From NCBI RefSeq assembly GCF_039555755.1, contig NZ_CP154631.1:3224001-3288000 (forward strand): a DNA stretch of 64,000 nt. Reading direction: 5' to 3'. How positions within the stretch are numbered: position 1 is the stretch's first letter; every line of letters starts with the position of its first letter. Of this stretch, positions 1 to 10,589 are shown one piece after another. A model generated the notes under the pieces. That model did not search any database. It had not been told where the DNA came from and saw nothing but the letters and a program-made list of their open reading frames with translations. The position numbers were made by a program, and so were the translations under genes. This DNA comes from Pseudomonas sediminis (GTDB lineage: Bacteria > Pseudomonadota > Gammaproteobacteria > Pseudomonadales > Pseudomonadaceae).

Positions 1-1127
1 AACAGCAGTCCCTCGCGAATCTTGCCTTCCTCACCACTGCGAAACAGCACACCGTGCGGCAAGATAATGCCCATACGACCATCAGCCTTGAGGCTGGCCA
101 ACATATGCTGAGCAAAGGCGAGATCGGCATAGCTCCGTGGCGGGACACCATAGACCAAGCGACCATAAGGATCACTGACCTGCTTGTAGTTGGGTGCCTT
201 GGGCTTCTTGCCACTGTCTTGCTCGTTCTCGTTACTCAGCTCCAACGGTGCCCACCAGGATTTTGCCGAGAACGGCGGATTGGCAATCACCCGGTCGAAG
301 GTCTTCAGGTAATCTCCGTCAAGGTGCTTTGGCTCGACCAAGGTGTCGCCGCGCTCAATGGCTGCATGCATGTTGTGCAGGTAAAGATTGAGCTTGGCTA
401 TGGCCCAGGTGCCCAGGTTCTTCTCCTGCCCGTACAGCAGCACATTGGGTTTACCCATCAGGGTGCCATTGGGCAAACCGGATACATGGTGGGCGCTTTC
501 CACCAGCATGCCACCACTGCCGCAGGTAGGGTCATACACGCTGTGACCGGGTTGCGGGTCGATCAGCTCAACCACCAACTGCACCACGGCCTTGGGCGTA
601 TAGAACTCACCGCCTTTCTTACCGGCATCATCGGCAAACTGCTTGATCAGATACTCATAGGCATCGCCCAGCATGTCGGCCTTGTACAGATCGTCATTGC
701 CCAGCTTGTACTGGTTAAAGTGGCGCAGCAGACGCTGCAAGGTGGCATCCGCCAGCACCCGCTTATCGCCGTACTGCGTAGCGGTCAGTACATGTTGCAG
801 TTCAGGGTTGTTGGCCTCGATGGTCGCGAAAGCCTTATCAAGGGCCTCGCCGATATTCTCGGTGCGCGAGATCAGATCGAACCAACGGGCGCTGATGGGG
901 AACTTACCCCATTTGTCCTCGATCTCTTCCTGAGCATCGCTGTAGCTCAGGCTTTCGTCCTTCATCAGCTTGGTGACACGTTCGTCGAACACATCGTTGT
1001 AACGCTTGAGGAAGAGCAGGCCGAAGATGTAGTTCTTGAAGTCGGAGGAGTCGATGGAACCGCGCAGAATGTTGGCGGACTCCCAGAGCCAGGACTCCAA
1101 CGTTTCGAGTGACAGCTTGTCAGCCAT
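1..1127 (-). CDS. hsdM: Type I restriction-modification system, DNA methylase subunit HsdM (partial, 5' part)
   Basis: M subunit of a type I restriction-modification enzyme, which transfers a methyl group from AdoMet to adenine in a target chosen by HsdS. The open frame reads from an ATG at 1127 to the window edge, so only about 375 N-terminal codons are visible. It begins MADKLSLETLESWLWESANI, matching the helical HsdM_N domain. Further on are the AdoMet motif DPTCGSGGML (about codons 195-205) and the N6-adenine catalytic motif NPPF (about codon 280). hsdS and hsdR would lie beyond position 1 and are not visible. A weak GGGA ribosome site precedes the start. Confidence 0.93.
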   Translation of the reverse strand, partial: MADKLSLETLESWLWESANILRGSIDSSDFKNYIFGLLFLKRYNDVFDERVTKLMKDESLSYSDAQEEIEDKWGKFPISARWFDLISRTENIGEALDKAFATIEANNPELQHVLTATQYGDKRVLADATLQRLLRHFNQYKLGNDDLYKADMLGDAYEYLIKQFADDAGKKGGEFYTPKAVVQLVVELIDPQPGHSVYDPTCGSGGMLVESAHHVSGLPNGTLMGKPNVLLYGQEKNLGTWAIAKLNLYLHNMHAAIERGDTLVEPKHLDGDYLKTFDRVIANPPFSAKSWWAPLELSNENEQDSGKKPKAPNYKQVSDPYGRLVYGVPPRSYADLAFAQHMLASLKADGRMGIILPHGVLFRSGEEGKIREGLL

Positions 1128-1300
1128 GGGTAAATCAATCCCTATACAAAGCACGAGGCCCAGCACCTGGCGATTGCTGCCATGACGCCTGGGCACATCA
1201 GAAAAAGTGGGCTCGATTGTACAAGTCGACGCCATTTGGAGTCCGAAAAATCATCTCGCTCCACTGCTCCTGTCAAATGAGCATTGCCGTTTAGAGAATA

Positions 1301-1331
1301 AAAAAAGGCTGCCCAGTGGCAGCCCTTTTTT
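1301..1331 (-). terminator. Rho-independent terminator after nrdB
   Basis: An inverted repeat (GGCTGCC, loop CAGT, GGCAGCC) is flanked by A6 on one side and T6 on the other, so it can work on both strands. It lies about 70 bases downstream of the nrdB stop and upstream of hsdM, both on the minus strand, so it most likely separates those two transcripts. Confidence 0.85.
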
Positions 1332-1397
1332 GGTGCGTCCGTTTCACGTTTAGCGAGAAACTTTCGCGGTCTAGCGATTTTGAGCGTCAGCGAGCCA

Positions 1398-2648
1398 TCA
1401 ATCCCAGCTCAACGCCCCACCAGTCTGATACTCAATCACTCGGGTCTCGAAGAAGTTCTTCTCCTTCTTCAGGTCCATGATCTCGCTCATCCATGGGAAG
1501 GGGTTGGTAGTACCTGGGTACTCTTCCTTCAGGCCGATCTGGGTCAGACGGCGGTTGGCGATGAATTTGAGGTAGTCCTCCATCATCGCGGCGTTCATGC
1601 CCAGTACGCCGCGCGGCATGGTGTCACGCGCGTATTCGATCTCCAGCTGGGTGCCCTGCAGGATCATCTGGGTCGCTTCGTCCTTCATCTGGGCGTCCCA
1701 CAGGTGCGGGTTTTCGATCTTGATCTGGTTGATCACGTCGATGCCGAAGTTCAGGTGCATGGACTCGTCACGCAGGATGTACTGGAACTGCTCGGCGGTG
1801 CCGGTCATCTTGTTGCGGCGGCCCATGGAGAGGATTTGGGTGAAGCCGCAGTAGAAGAAGATGCCTTCCAGTACGCAGTAGTAGGCGATCAGGTTACGCA
1901 GGAACTGGCGGTCGGTTTCCGGGGTGCCGGTTTCGAACTTGGGATCGGAGATCGAGCGGGTGTACTTGAGGCCCCAGGAGGCCTTCTTCGCGACGCTCGG
2001 GATCTCGTGGTACATGTTGAAGATCTCGCCTTCATCCATGCCCAGCGATTCGATGCAGTACTGGTAGGCGTGGGTGTGGATTGCTTCCTCGAAGGCCTGG
2101 CGCAGGATGTACTGGCGGCACTCGGGGTTGGTGATCAGGCGGTACACGGCCAGGACCAGGTTGTTGGCAACCAGGCTGTCGGCGGTGGAGAAGAAGCCGA
2201 GGTTGCGCATGACGATGCGGCGCTCGTCTTCGCTGAGACCGTCTGTGGATTTCCACAGCGCGATGTCGGCGTTCATGTTCACTTCCTGCGGCATCCAGTG
2301 GTTGGCGCAACCATCCAGATACTTCTGCCAGGCCCAGTCGTACTTGAAGGGTACGAGCTGGTTGAGGTCGGCGCGGGCGTTGATCATCTGCTTGTCGCCG
2401 ACCTGTACGCGCGCGGAGGCGCCTTCGAGGTCGTCCAGGCCTTCCTGGATGTCGAGGTCGTTCAGGGCTTTCTTGGCGCGGGCGACGGCGTCGGAGTCGT
2501 TGGCGTCAACGGCGCGGGCCTGCTCGACCGAGCCGGCAGCTTCGCTGTCGAGCTTGTCGAAATTGGTGCCGGCGCTCTGTGCGTTGGCGTTGCTTGCGGC
2601 GGCTGCTTCTGCGCCGTCTTCCTTGTCGAATTCATCCCAGCTCAGCAT
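1398..2648 (-). CDS. nrdB: Class Ia ribonucleotide reductase, beta (radical) subunit NrdB
   Basis: Small subunit of aerobic ribonucleotide reductase; it houses the di-iron centre and tyrosyl radical used by NrdA to make deoxyribonucleotides. The frame could extend upstream to 2756, but the start at 2648 ([12 protein letters not shown]) is preceded by AGGAG at good spacing and gives 416 residues, the usual length for Pseudomonas NrdB. Visible motifs include the iron-ligand stretches EEAIHTHAY and [11 protein letters not shown]. The C-terminus (GGALSWD) is the tail that docks on NrdA. It follows nrdA in the same direction after a 458-base gap that contains repeats, so it may have its own promoter. 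Confidence 0.97.
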   Translation of the reverse strand: MLSWDEFDKEDGAEAAAASNANAQSAGTNFDKLDSEAAGSVEQARAVDANDSDAVARAKKALNDLDIQEGLDDLEGASARVQVGDKQMINARADLNQLVPFKYDWAWQKYLDGCANHWMPQEVNMNADIALWKSTDGLSEDERRIVMRNLGFFSTADSLVANNLVLAVYRLITNPECRQYILRQAFEEAIHTHAYQYCIESLGMDEGEIFNMYHEIPSVAKKASWGLKYTRSISDPKFETGTPETDRQFLRNLIAYYCVLEGIFFYCGFTQILSMGRRNKMTGTAEQFQYILRDESMHLNFGIDVINQIKIENPHLWDAQMKDEATQMILQGTQLEIEYARDTMPRGVLGMNAAMMEDYLKFIANRRLTQIGLKEEYPGTTNPFPWMSEIMDLKKEKNFFETRVIEYQTGGALSWD

Positions 2649-3106
2649 GGCTTGGCTCCTGCGTGAGGGCCGGCGAATAAACCGGCCTGTATGGATATAC
2701 AGATAATTTGAATTATGTTCCGTTGCGTGATGCGCGCAAGGGTAAACGGGTACCACTGGTCAGCAGGCGGTGGATTGCTGGCTGACCGTTGCCCCTCGAC
2801 CCGGGGGAGGAGGGGCGGGAATTTGTGGGGAGGAGTGACGGTTTTGCCTGGGCTTTGGGTCGCGGCTAAAGCCCCTCCCACAAGTACAAGCCGAACCGTT
2901 TTGCCCTCTCCCTAACCCTCTCCCGCAAGCGGGAGAGGGGATTTACCGCTGATTTGCTTTAGAGCTTCACAGACCTTCGAGCGTGTAGCTGAGCGAGTGA
3001 GCGCTAGGCGCCTGGTAGGTCGGAGCCCCTGAGCGTACGCATGTACGTGATGGGGGCCGGCCTAACGGGCAACGACGCGGGCGCCGCTCAGATCCACGCG
3101 CCAGCC
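2649..3106. other. nrdA-nrdB intergenic region with repeats
   Basis: No credible coding frame was seen in these 458 bases. Next to nrdB is an AT-rich leader and a small hairpin (CCGG...CCGG around 2670-2690). The middle carries half of a REP-like element (GGCTAAAGCCCCTCCCAC near 2864-2881) and the CCCTCTCCC repeat listed separately. No terminator with a T-run was found directly after nrdA. Confidence 0.6.
2904..2940. repeat. CCCTCTCCC-type dispersed palindromic repeat
   Basis: The unit CCCTCTCCC(TAA)CCCTCTCCC-GCAAGC-GGGAGAGGGG folds into a strong hairpin. A closely related unit occurs at 60039-60142 in this window, so it is a dispersed intergenic repeat and not an nrd-specific signal. Confidence 0.8.
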
Positions 3107-6016
<2,910 letters not shown>

Positions 6017-6215
6017 GGAGATCTCCGTGTTCTGTAATTTTAGGTGGGACGACACGCGTGCTTGTCGTGCTCTGTCCGCCATTCATTCCATCAACAACTC
6101 AGGCCGTGCGCGGCAGCGACGCCGGGTACGGGGTGTTGCAAGAGCGGGCAGGGTGGGCACGACTTCAAGTGCCGTCCTGGCGCATCAGTCACAGCGGGGC
6201 ATTACCACACCCCGC

Positions 6216-6231
6216 CTACTACATATAGTGG
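6216..6231. promoter_or_regulatory. NrdR-type box 1
   Basis: The core CTACATATAG fits the NrdR consensus core CwAtATaTwG with one deviation. It lies 200 bases upstream of the nrdA start. NrdR is the zinc-ribbon/ATP-cone repressor that senses nucleotide levels and represses nrd genes in bacteria. Confidence 0.7.
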
Positions 6232-6493
6232 TCGACTGGCGGATAAGACCGCTGTCTGACCGGCTCACGCGCAACGTCGGGCGTTGCCGCGTGGCTGTAA
6301 CCCAGGCCAGGCCTGGGTTAGGGCGAAACGGTTAGCCGGGACACCTGGAAAACCCTGCGAAAAGGGCTTGCGCGATTCGTTCTTTTTGTGTCCGGTTTTC
6401 TGCAGTAACCCAACATCTGGTGGGTACTGCGCGATGGGGATACAAGATAGTGCGCTGTTGGAGGCATTGCAAGGCGCTAAAAAAAGAACTGCC

Positions 6494-6502
6494 TGTGGAT
6501 AA
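6494..6502 (+). promoter_or_regulatory. DnaA box
   Basis: TGTGGATAA is the exact complement of the consensus DnaA box TTATCCACA. It sits about 480 bases upstream of nrdA. DnaA control of nrdAB is established in E. coli; a role here is inferred from position. A single nine-base match carries a modest chance risk. Confidence 0.55.
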
Positions 6503-6633
6503 GCTGTGAGTGCCTTGTGGGTGTTAACAGCGTAGCCCGCGTGTTCTCTGGCTCTGGTTGCTAATGACCGTTCGTCGCTCCTGGCGGAAGGTTTTCAGCG
6601 ACGTGGCGAAGCTGTTCGGCGGCGCACAGACTA

Positions 6634-6649
6634 CCACTATATATAGTGC
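6634..6649. promoter_or_regulatory. NrdR-type box 2
   Basis: The core CTATATATAG is a perfect match to CwAtATaTwG, with flanks CCA and TGC. It is 131 bases upstream of the response-regulator start and about 618 bases upstream of nrdA, so it could act on either gene. NrdR boxes usually come in close pairs; here the two are 418 bases apart. Confidence 0.65.
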
Positions 6650-6779
6650 TTTTGGCATGTGCTGTGCTTAACCAGGTGCCAGGTCTGGGCGCTGGTTTGT
6701 CGCTCGCACCGAGACGCGCTCAGCCCCTAGAATGGCGGCGGTATTTGCGGCACTTGCCGCTATGCGAAGGGGAAAGGGT

Positions 6780-7535
6780 GTGGAACAAGAAGCGTGGCAG
6801 ATTCTCATCGTCGAGGATGACCAGCGCCTGGCGCAGTTGACCCGCGAGTATCTGGAGGGCAATGGTCTGCGTGTGGCCATCGAAGCCGACGGCGCGCGTG
6901 CGGCGGCGCGGATTCTCGCCGAGCAGCCGCACCTGGTGATCCTCGACCTGATGCTGCCGGGTGAAGATGGCTTGAGCATCTGCCGCAAGGTGCGCAGCGG
7001 TTACAAGGGGCCGATCCTCATGCTCACTGCGCGCACCGACGACATGGATCAGGTGCTGGGCCTGGAGATGGGCGCCGATGACTACGTGTGCAAGCCGGTG
7101 CGCCCGCGTGTGCTGCTGGCGCGCATTCGTGCGCTGCTGCGCCGCCGTGAGGGCAGCGAAAGCGAGCGTGATGAAGGTCAGCCGCGGCGTCTGCAGTTTG
7201 GTGCGCTGGCCATCGACAGCGCCATGCGCGAAGCCTGGCTGGGCGAGCAGGGCATCGAGCTGACCAGCGCCGAGTTCGATCTGCTCTGGCTGCTGGCGGC
7301 CAATGCCGGGCGCATCCTGTCGCGCGAGGAAATCTTCAATTCCCTGCGCGGTATCGAATACGACGGCCAGGACCGTTCCATCGACGTGCGTATTTCGCGC
7401 ATCCGCCCGAAGATCGGCGATGACCCGATGCACCCGCGGATGATCAAGACGGTGCGCAGCAAGGGTTATCTGTTTGTCGCCGAGGCCGCCGAAGCGCTGC
7501 CGTTCGGTGATGCGCCGCCGATCCTGCGCGATTGA
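6780..7535 (+). CDS. OmpR/PhoB-family response regulator
   Basis: DNA-binding response regulator of a two-component system. The receiver domain (about 5-120) has the acidic pair in ILIVEDD, the phospho-acceptor Asp in LVILDLMLPGEDG and the switch Lys in VCKPVRPR. A winged-helix effector domain follows (about 140-245; ILSREEIFNSLRG, DVRISRIRPKIGDD, RSKGYLF). I prefer the GTG start at 6780 (VEQEAWQILIVEDD) because AGGGG lies 7 bases upstream; ATGs at 6732 and 6762 add residues unlike the family. It is followed after 10 bases by its kinase. The pair lies beside nrdA in the same arrangement as P. aeruginosa PA1157-PA1158. The stimulus is unknown. Confidence 0.93.
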   Translation: MEQEAWQILIVEDDQRLAQLTREYLEGNGLRVAIEADGARAAARILAEQPHLVILDLMLPGEDGLSICRKVRSGYKGPILMLTARTDDMDQVLGLEMGADDYVCKPVRPRVLLARIRALLRRREGSESERDEGQPRRLQFGALAIDSAMREAWLGEQGIELTSAEFDLLWLLAANAGRILSREEIFNSLRGIEYDGQDRSIDVRISRIRPKIGDDPMHPRMIKTVRSKGYLFVAEAAEALPFGDAPPILRD

Positions 7536-7545
7536 TCGGGCGCCC

Positions 7546-9153
7546 ATGAACTCGATCTTCCTGCGCATCTATGGCGGCATGCTCGCCGCGCTGGTGCTGG
7601 TGGCGCTGCTGGGCGTCGGCACCTTGCACCTGGTCAACGAGGTGCGCGGTGATCAGTACCGCGAAGGGCTGGCGCGCGGCACCTTTCGCCTGATGGCGGA
7701 CAACCTGCTGCCGATGAACGAGGTGGAACGCCGGCGCGCCCTGGTGGTGTGGTCACGTCTGCTCGGCATCCCGCTGGAGCTGCAGGCCCTGAGCGAGGTG
7801 CCGCTGGAAAGCAGCGAGCGCAACCGGCTGCAGCGCGGCCACGTGCTGGTGCAGCAGACCGGCCCGCACTCGGCCAAGGTCTATGGCCTGCTCGATGGCA
7901 AGCAGCCGCTGCTGTTGACTGGCGAGATCCAGCAGATCAGCGAGCAGTTGGCGCGGGCCACCAACTACCTGCTGATCGATGAACTGGTGCGCTACCCGGT
8001 GCATGAGCAGCCGCAGCGCTTGGCTGAACTGAAGGCGGCCAAGCAGTTCGGCTTCAACCTGCAGCTGGTGCGGCTTGAAGACGCCACCCTCGACCTCGAC
8101 CAGCGCAGGCGTATCGACGAGGGCGATACGGTGATGGCGCTGGGCAAGGGTGGCGACTCCATCTATGTGTTCTCCGGCATCGTCGATACGCCTTGGGTGC
8201 TGGAGATCGGCCCGCTGTACCAGATGAACCCTTATCCGCCGCAACTGCTGGTGCTGATCGGCGCGCTGGGACTGAGCCTGATCGGCCTGATCGTCTATCT
8301 GTTGGTGCGCTCGCTAGAGCAGCGCCTGCGTGCGCTGGAAAGTGCGGCCACGCATATCGCCAGCGGCCGCCTGGATGCCCGCGTGCCGACGCGCGGCGCG
8401 GATTCGGTGGGGCGCCTGGCCAGCAGCTTCAACGCCATGGCCGAGCACCTGCAGACCTCCCTGAGCACCCAGCGCGAGCTGGTGCGTGCGGTGTCCCATG
8501 AACTGCGCACGCCGGTGGCGCGCCTGCGTTTCGGCCTGGAGATGATTGCCGATGCGCCCAACGAAAGTGCCCGGCGCAAATACATGGACGGCATGGACAG
8601 CGATATTCAGGACCTCGACAAGTTGGTCGACGAGATGCTGACCTACGCGCGCCTGGAGCAGGGTTCACCGGCGCTGAATTTCCAGCAGGTGGAGCTCAAG
8701 GCGCTGATCGATCAGGTGATCGACGAGCTGGCGCCGCTGAGCAACAAGGTGCGTGTGGAGTGTGGTGCGGTGCTCAGCGTGCAGGCCGAGGGCGCCTCCT
8801 GGGTTGAGGCCGAGCCGCGCTATTTGCACCGCGCGCTGCAGAATCTGGTCAGCAATGCCATGCGCTACGCCGAAGGCAAGGTGCTGATCAGCTGTCAGGT
8901 CGGCTACAAGCGTTGCCGCATCGATGTCGAGGACGACGGGCCGGGTGTGCCGGAAGAGGCCTGGGAGCGCCTGTTCAGTCCCTTCCTGCGTCTCGATGAC
9001 AGCCGCACGCGGGCCTCCGGCGGGCATGGCCTGGGGCTGTCGATCGTGCGCCGAATCATCTACTGGCACGGCGGCCGCGCGCAGATCGGCCGCAGCGACA
9101 GCCTAGGCGGTGCGCGTTTCAGCCTGGTGTGGCCGCGGCGTCAGGGGGAGTAG
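7546..9153 (+). CDS. Membrane sensor histidine kinase
   Basis: Partner kinase of the preceding regulator, 535 residues. It starts MNSIFLRIYGGML with a first membrane segment at about 7-27, a periplasmic sensor region of roughly 200 residues, a second membrane segment at about 235-258 (LLVLIGALGLSLIGLIVYLL), then HAMP. The phospho-acceptor His is in SHELRTPVARLRFG, the ATP-binding N-box in NLVSNAMRYAEG, G1 in DVEDDGPGVP and G2 in GGHGLGLSIV. The layout resembles RstB-like or EnvZ-like kinases. The sensor domain shows no motif I can assign to a ligand. Confidence 0.94.
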   Translation: MNSIFLRIYGGMLAALVLVALLGVGTLHLVNEVRGDQYREGLARGTFRLMADNLLPMNEVERRRALVVWSRLLGIPLELQALSEVPLESSERNRLQRGHVLVQQTGPHSAKVYGLLDGKQPLLLTGEIQQISEQLARATNYLLIDELVRYPVHEQPQRLAELKAAKQFGFNLQLVRLEDATLDLDQRRRIDEGDTVMALGKGGDSIYVFSGIVDTPWVLEIGPLYQMNPYPPQLLVLIGALGLSLIGLIVYLLVRSLEQRLRALESAATHIASGRLDARVPTRGADSVGRLASSFNAMAEHLQTSLSTQRELVRAVSHELRTPVARLRFGLEMIADAPNESARRKYMDGMDSDIQDLDKLVDEMLTYARLEQGSPALNFQQVELKALIDQVIDELAPLSNKVRVECGAVLSVQAEGASWVEAEPRYLHRALQNLVSNAMRYAEGKVLISCQVGYKRCRIDVEDDGPGVPEEAWERLFSPFLRLDDSRTRASGGHGLGLSIVRRIIYWHGGRAQIGRSDSLGGARFSLVWPRRQGE

Positions 9154-9250
9154 GGCGCGATTGTGTGGTGGGCCCGGTGCGCTGTGCGCACCGATTTTTT
9201 GCCTGCGCTGTAGCTCGGATGCAATCCGGGGCGATTGAGCGCGGCCAAAA

Positions 9251-9316
9251 GCATCGCGGCTGAAGCCGCTCCTACAGAGGTTCACCGGTCCCGTGGGAGC
9301 GGCTTCAGCCGCGATA
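9251..9316. repeat. REP-type inverted repeat pair
   Basis: Two copies of a GCGGCTGAAGCCGCTCC-type unit in opposite orientation (ATCGCGGCTGAAGCCGCTCC and GGAGCGGCTTCAGCCGCGAT) flank a short linker. This is a typical Pseudomonas REP doublet between convergent genes. Confidence 0.85.
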
Positions 9317-9344
9317 GCTCTATCCAGCCCGCATGAAATCCGGG

Positions 9345-10049
9345 CTACGCCGCCACGGCCACCAGGCTCAGCACCTTGTTATCGAACAGCGCGAACTGGC
9401 CATCCAGCTCGGCGCCCGTGCGCCATTCTGGGTGCAGGTCGATCAGCAGGCGCAGGCGTGCGCTGTCGTGGTCCATCTCCAGCAGCTCGGCATCATGGAA
9501 ATAGAAACGCGTCAGGGTCAGCGGGTAGAGCGCCTTGAACAGGCTTTCCTTGAGCGAGAAGGTCAGGCTGATGCGCGTGGCGCGGGCCTCGTCGTCCAGG
9601 CCCGACAGGCGCTGCAACTCGGCCTGAGTGAGGATTTCGCCCTGCAGGCGCTGGGCGCGCTCTACGGGCAGCAGGCGCTCGACGTCCAGGCCTAGCGCGC
9701 GCCATTGCTCACGCTGGGCGACCAGTGCAGCAGCCCAGTTGTCGCCATGGGTGATGGAGCCCACCACGCCACGTGGCCACTGCGGCGCGCGGTCTTCGCC
9801 GACGGCCGGCACGCTGGGCTGGCCGGTTACGCGGCGCAGCGCCTCGCGGGCACACAGGCGTCCGGCCAGGTACTCGGCCTGGCGCTTGGCGACGCCGCGC
9901 ACCGGGGCGATATCGCAGCGAGCGAAGTCATCTTCTGCGAGCAGTGCAGGGTCGAAACGGGTGCTGACCAGCTGCGCGCCGTCCACTGCGCGGGGTAGCG
10001 GGTTGTGCGTGTCGAGTGGGCTGCAGCAGGCGGGGTGGTGAGCGTTCAT
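9345..10049 (-). CDS. pcpS: 4'-phosphopantetheinyl transferase (Sfp/EntD superfamily)
   Basis: Transfers 4'-phosphopantetheine from CoA to acyl or peptidyl carrier proteins. The 234-residue protein has the family signatures: GSITHGDNWAAALV, the metal-binding LGLDVERL, and FSLKESLFKALYP (the WxxKEA-type motif). Pseudomonas usually lacks AcpS and uses a single broad-range enzyme, PcpS, for primary and secondary metabolism; its gene lies a few genes from nrdA and the PA1157/PA1158 pair in P. aeruginosa, which supports the same assignment here. No carrier-protein or synthase genes are adjacent. Confidence 0.88.
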   Translation of the reverse strand: MNAHHPACCSPLDTHNPLPRAVDGAQLVSTRFDPALLAEDDFARCDIAPVRGVAKRQAEYLAGRLCAREALRRVTGQPSVPAVGEDRAPQWPRGVVGSITHGDNWAAALVAQREQWRALGLDVERLLPVERAQRLQGEILTQAELQRLSGLDDEARATRISLTFSLKESLFKALYPLTLTRFYFHDAELLEMDHDSARLRLLIDLHPEWRTGAELDGQFALFDNKVLSLVAVAA

Positions 10050-10129
10050 GGGCGCGATTGTGCCGCGCGGCGGACCGTGCAGTCATCTGCCGTTTACATT
10101 TCTTTGCAGGCAGGTAACAAAGCTAAACG

Positions 10130-10263
10130 GACGCTGAGGCTGGCTTTTGTCAGACTGCGCTGGCATTCCCCAGGGAGTGCAGGTGAGGTTGTAGTCAGTG
10201 CGAGGGCACTGACGTTTTCTCCGAGTTCGAGAACGGTAGCCCGATTGGGCTGCCGTTTTTTTT
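10130..10263 (+). ncRNA. Candidate small RNA with three hairpins and a terminal U-run
   Basis: Three strong hairpins follow each other: 10163-10180 (GCATTCCC/GGGAGTGC), 10194-10213 (GTCAGTGC, loop GAGG, GCACTGAC) and the terminator at 10234-10255 followed by eight T. The only upstream gene, pcpS, is on the opposite strand, so the terminator needs another plus-strand transcript. CTAAAC near 10123 could be a RpoS-like -10 box, placing the 5' end near 10130-10136. The layout recalls conserved Pseudomonas sRNAs, but I cannot assign it to a named family with confidence. The 5' end is an estimate. Confidence 0.6.
10232..10263 (+). terminator. Rho-independent terminator of the candidate small RNA
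   Basis: CGGTAGCCC, loop GATT, GGGCTGCCG, then eight T. This is a strong plus-strand terminator with no plus-strand protein gene before it. Confidence 0.85.
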
Positions 10264-10320
10264 GCGCTGCGTTTGGCGGCGCCCCCTGCTGGGCCGGGGC
10301 CGTGAAGGCGCACTCGGGTG

Positions 10321-10380
10321 TGGGAGGCGCTTCAGCGGCGAGCTTTTTGCGGTTGCTGTCGCGGCTGAAGCCCCTCCCAC
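10321..10380. repeat. REP-type inverted repeat pair
   Basis: TGGGAGGCGCTTCAGCGGCG and CGCGGCTGAAGCCCCTCCCA face each other around a short spacer. It is the same family as the units at 9251-9316 and 12476-12520. Confidence 0.8.
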
Positions 10381-10589
10381 AAAGGTAGTGCTGTTCACAC
10401 AAGAAATGGTGGAACGCGATTAGCCCCCTCGTCCCTCTGGGGAGAGGAGAGCTAAGCGCGCATCTTTAAATGAACAGTCTTACCTCCTCGTTAGCCAAGG
10501 CATTCGCATTTGCCCTGTGGCTTTCATGGGGGGATTTGCAGTCAAATGCCTGTGCGGGCAAAAACCGACTCCCGCGAGGACCATGGACG

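Larger units (their letters stand above)
6017..6779. other. Divergent control region between nrdA and the response regulator
   Basis: These 763 bases hold no convincing gene. Recognisable sites are two NrdR-type boxes (6216-6231 and 6634-6649) and a perfect DnaA box (6494-6502). A small inverted repeat (AACCCA...TGGGT, around 6407-6426) is also present. Short frames inside it have no ribosome site or family resemblance. Confidence 0.6.
10050..10589. other. Intergenic region holding a probable small RNA and a REP doublet
   Basis: These 540 bases have no convincing protein-coding gene. The left half contains the three-hairpin RNA candidate ending in a terminator at 10263, and the right half holds a REP doublet (10321-10380). 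The remainder, up to the MFS-acyltransferase gene, shows nothing recognisable. Confidence 0.6.

Noticed and set aside
54..1112. Plus-strand open frame of 352 codons
   Set aside because: Antisense to hsdM; the minus strand encodes clear HsdM motifs up to the window edge.
6284..6502. Short plus-strand frame of 72 codons in the nrdA control region
   Set aside because: No ribosome site, low-complexity composition and overlap with the DnaA box; not considered a gene.
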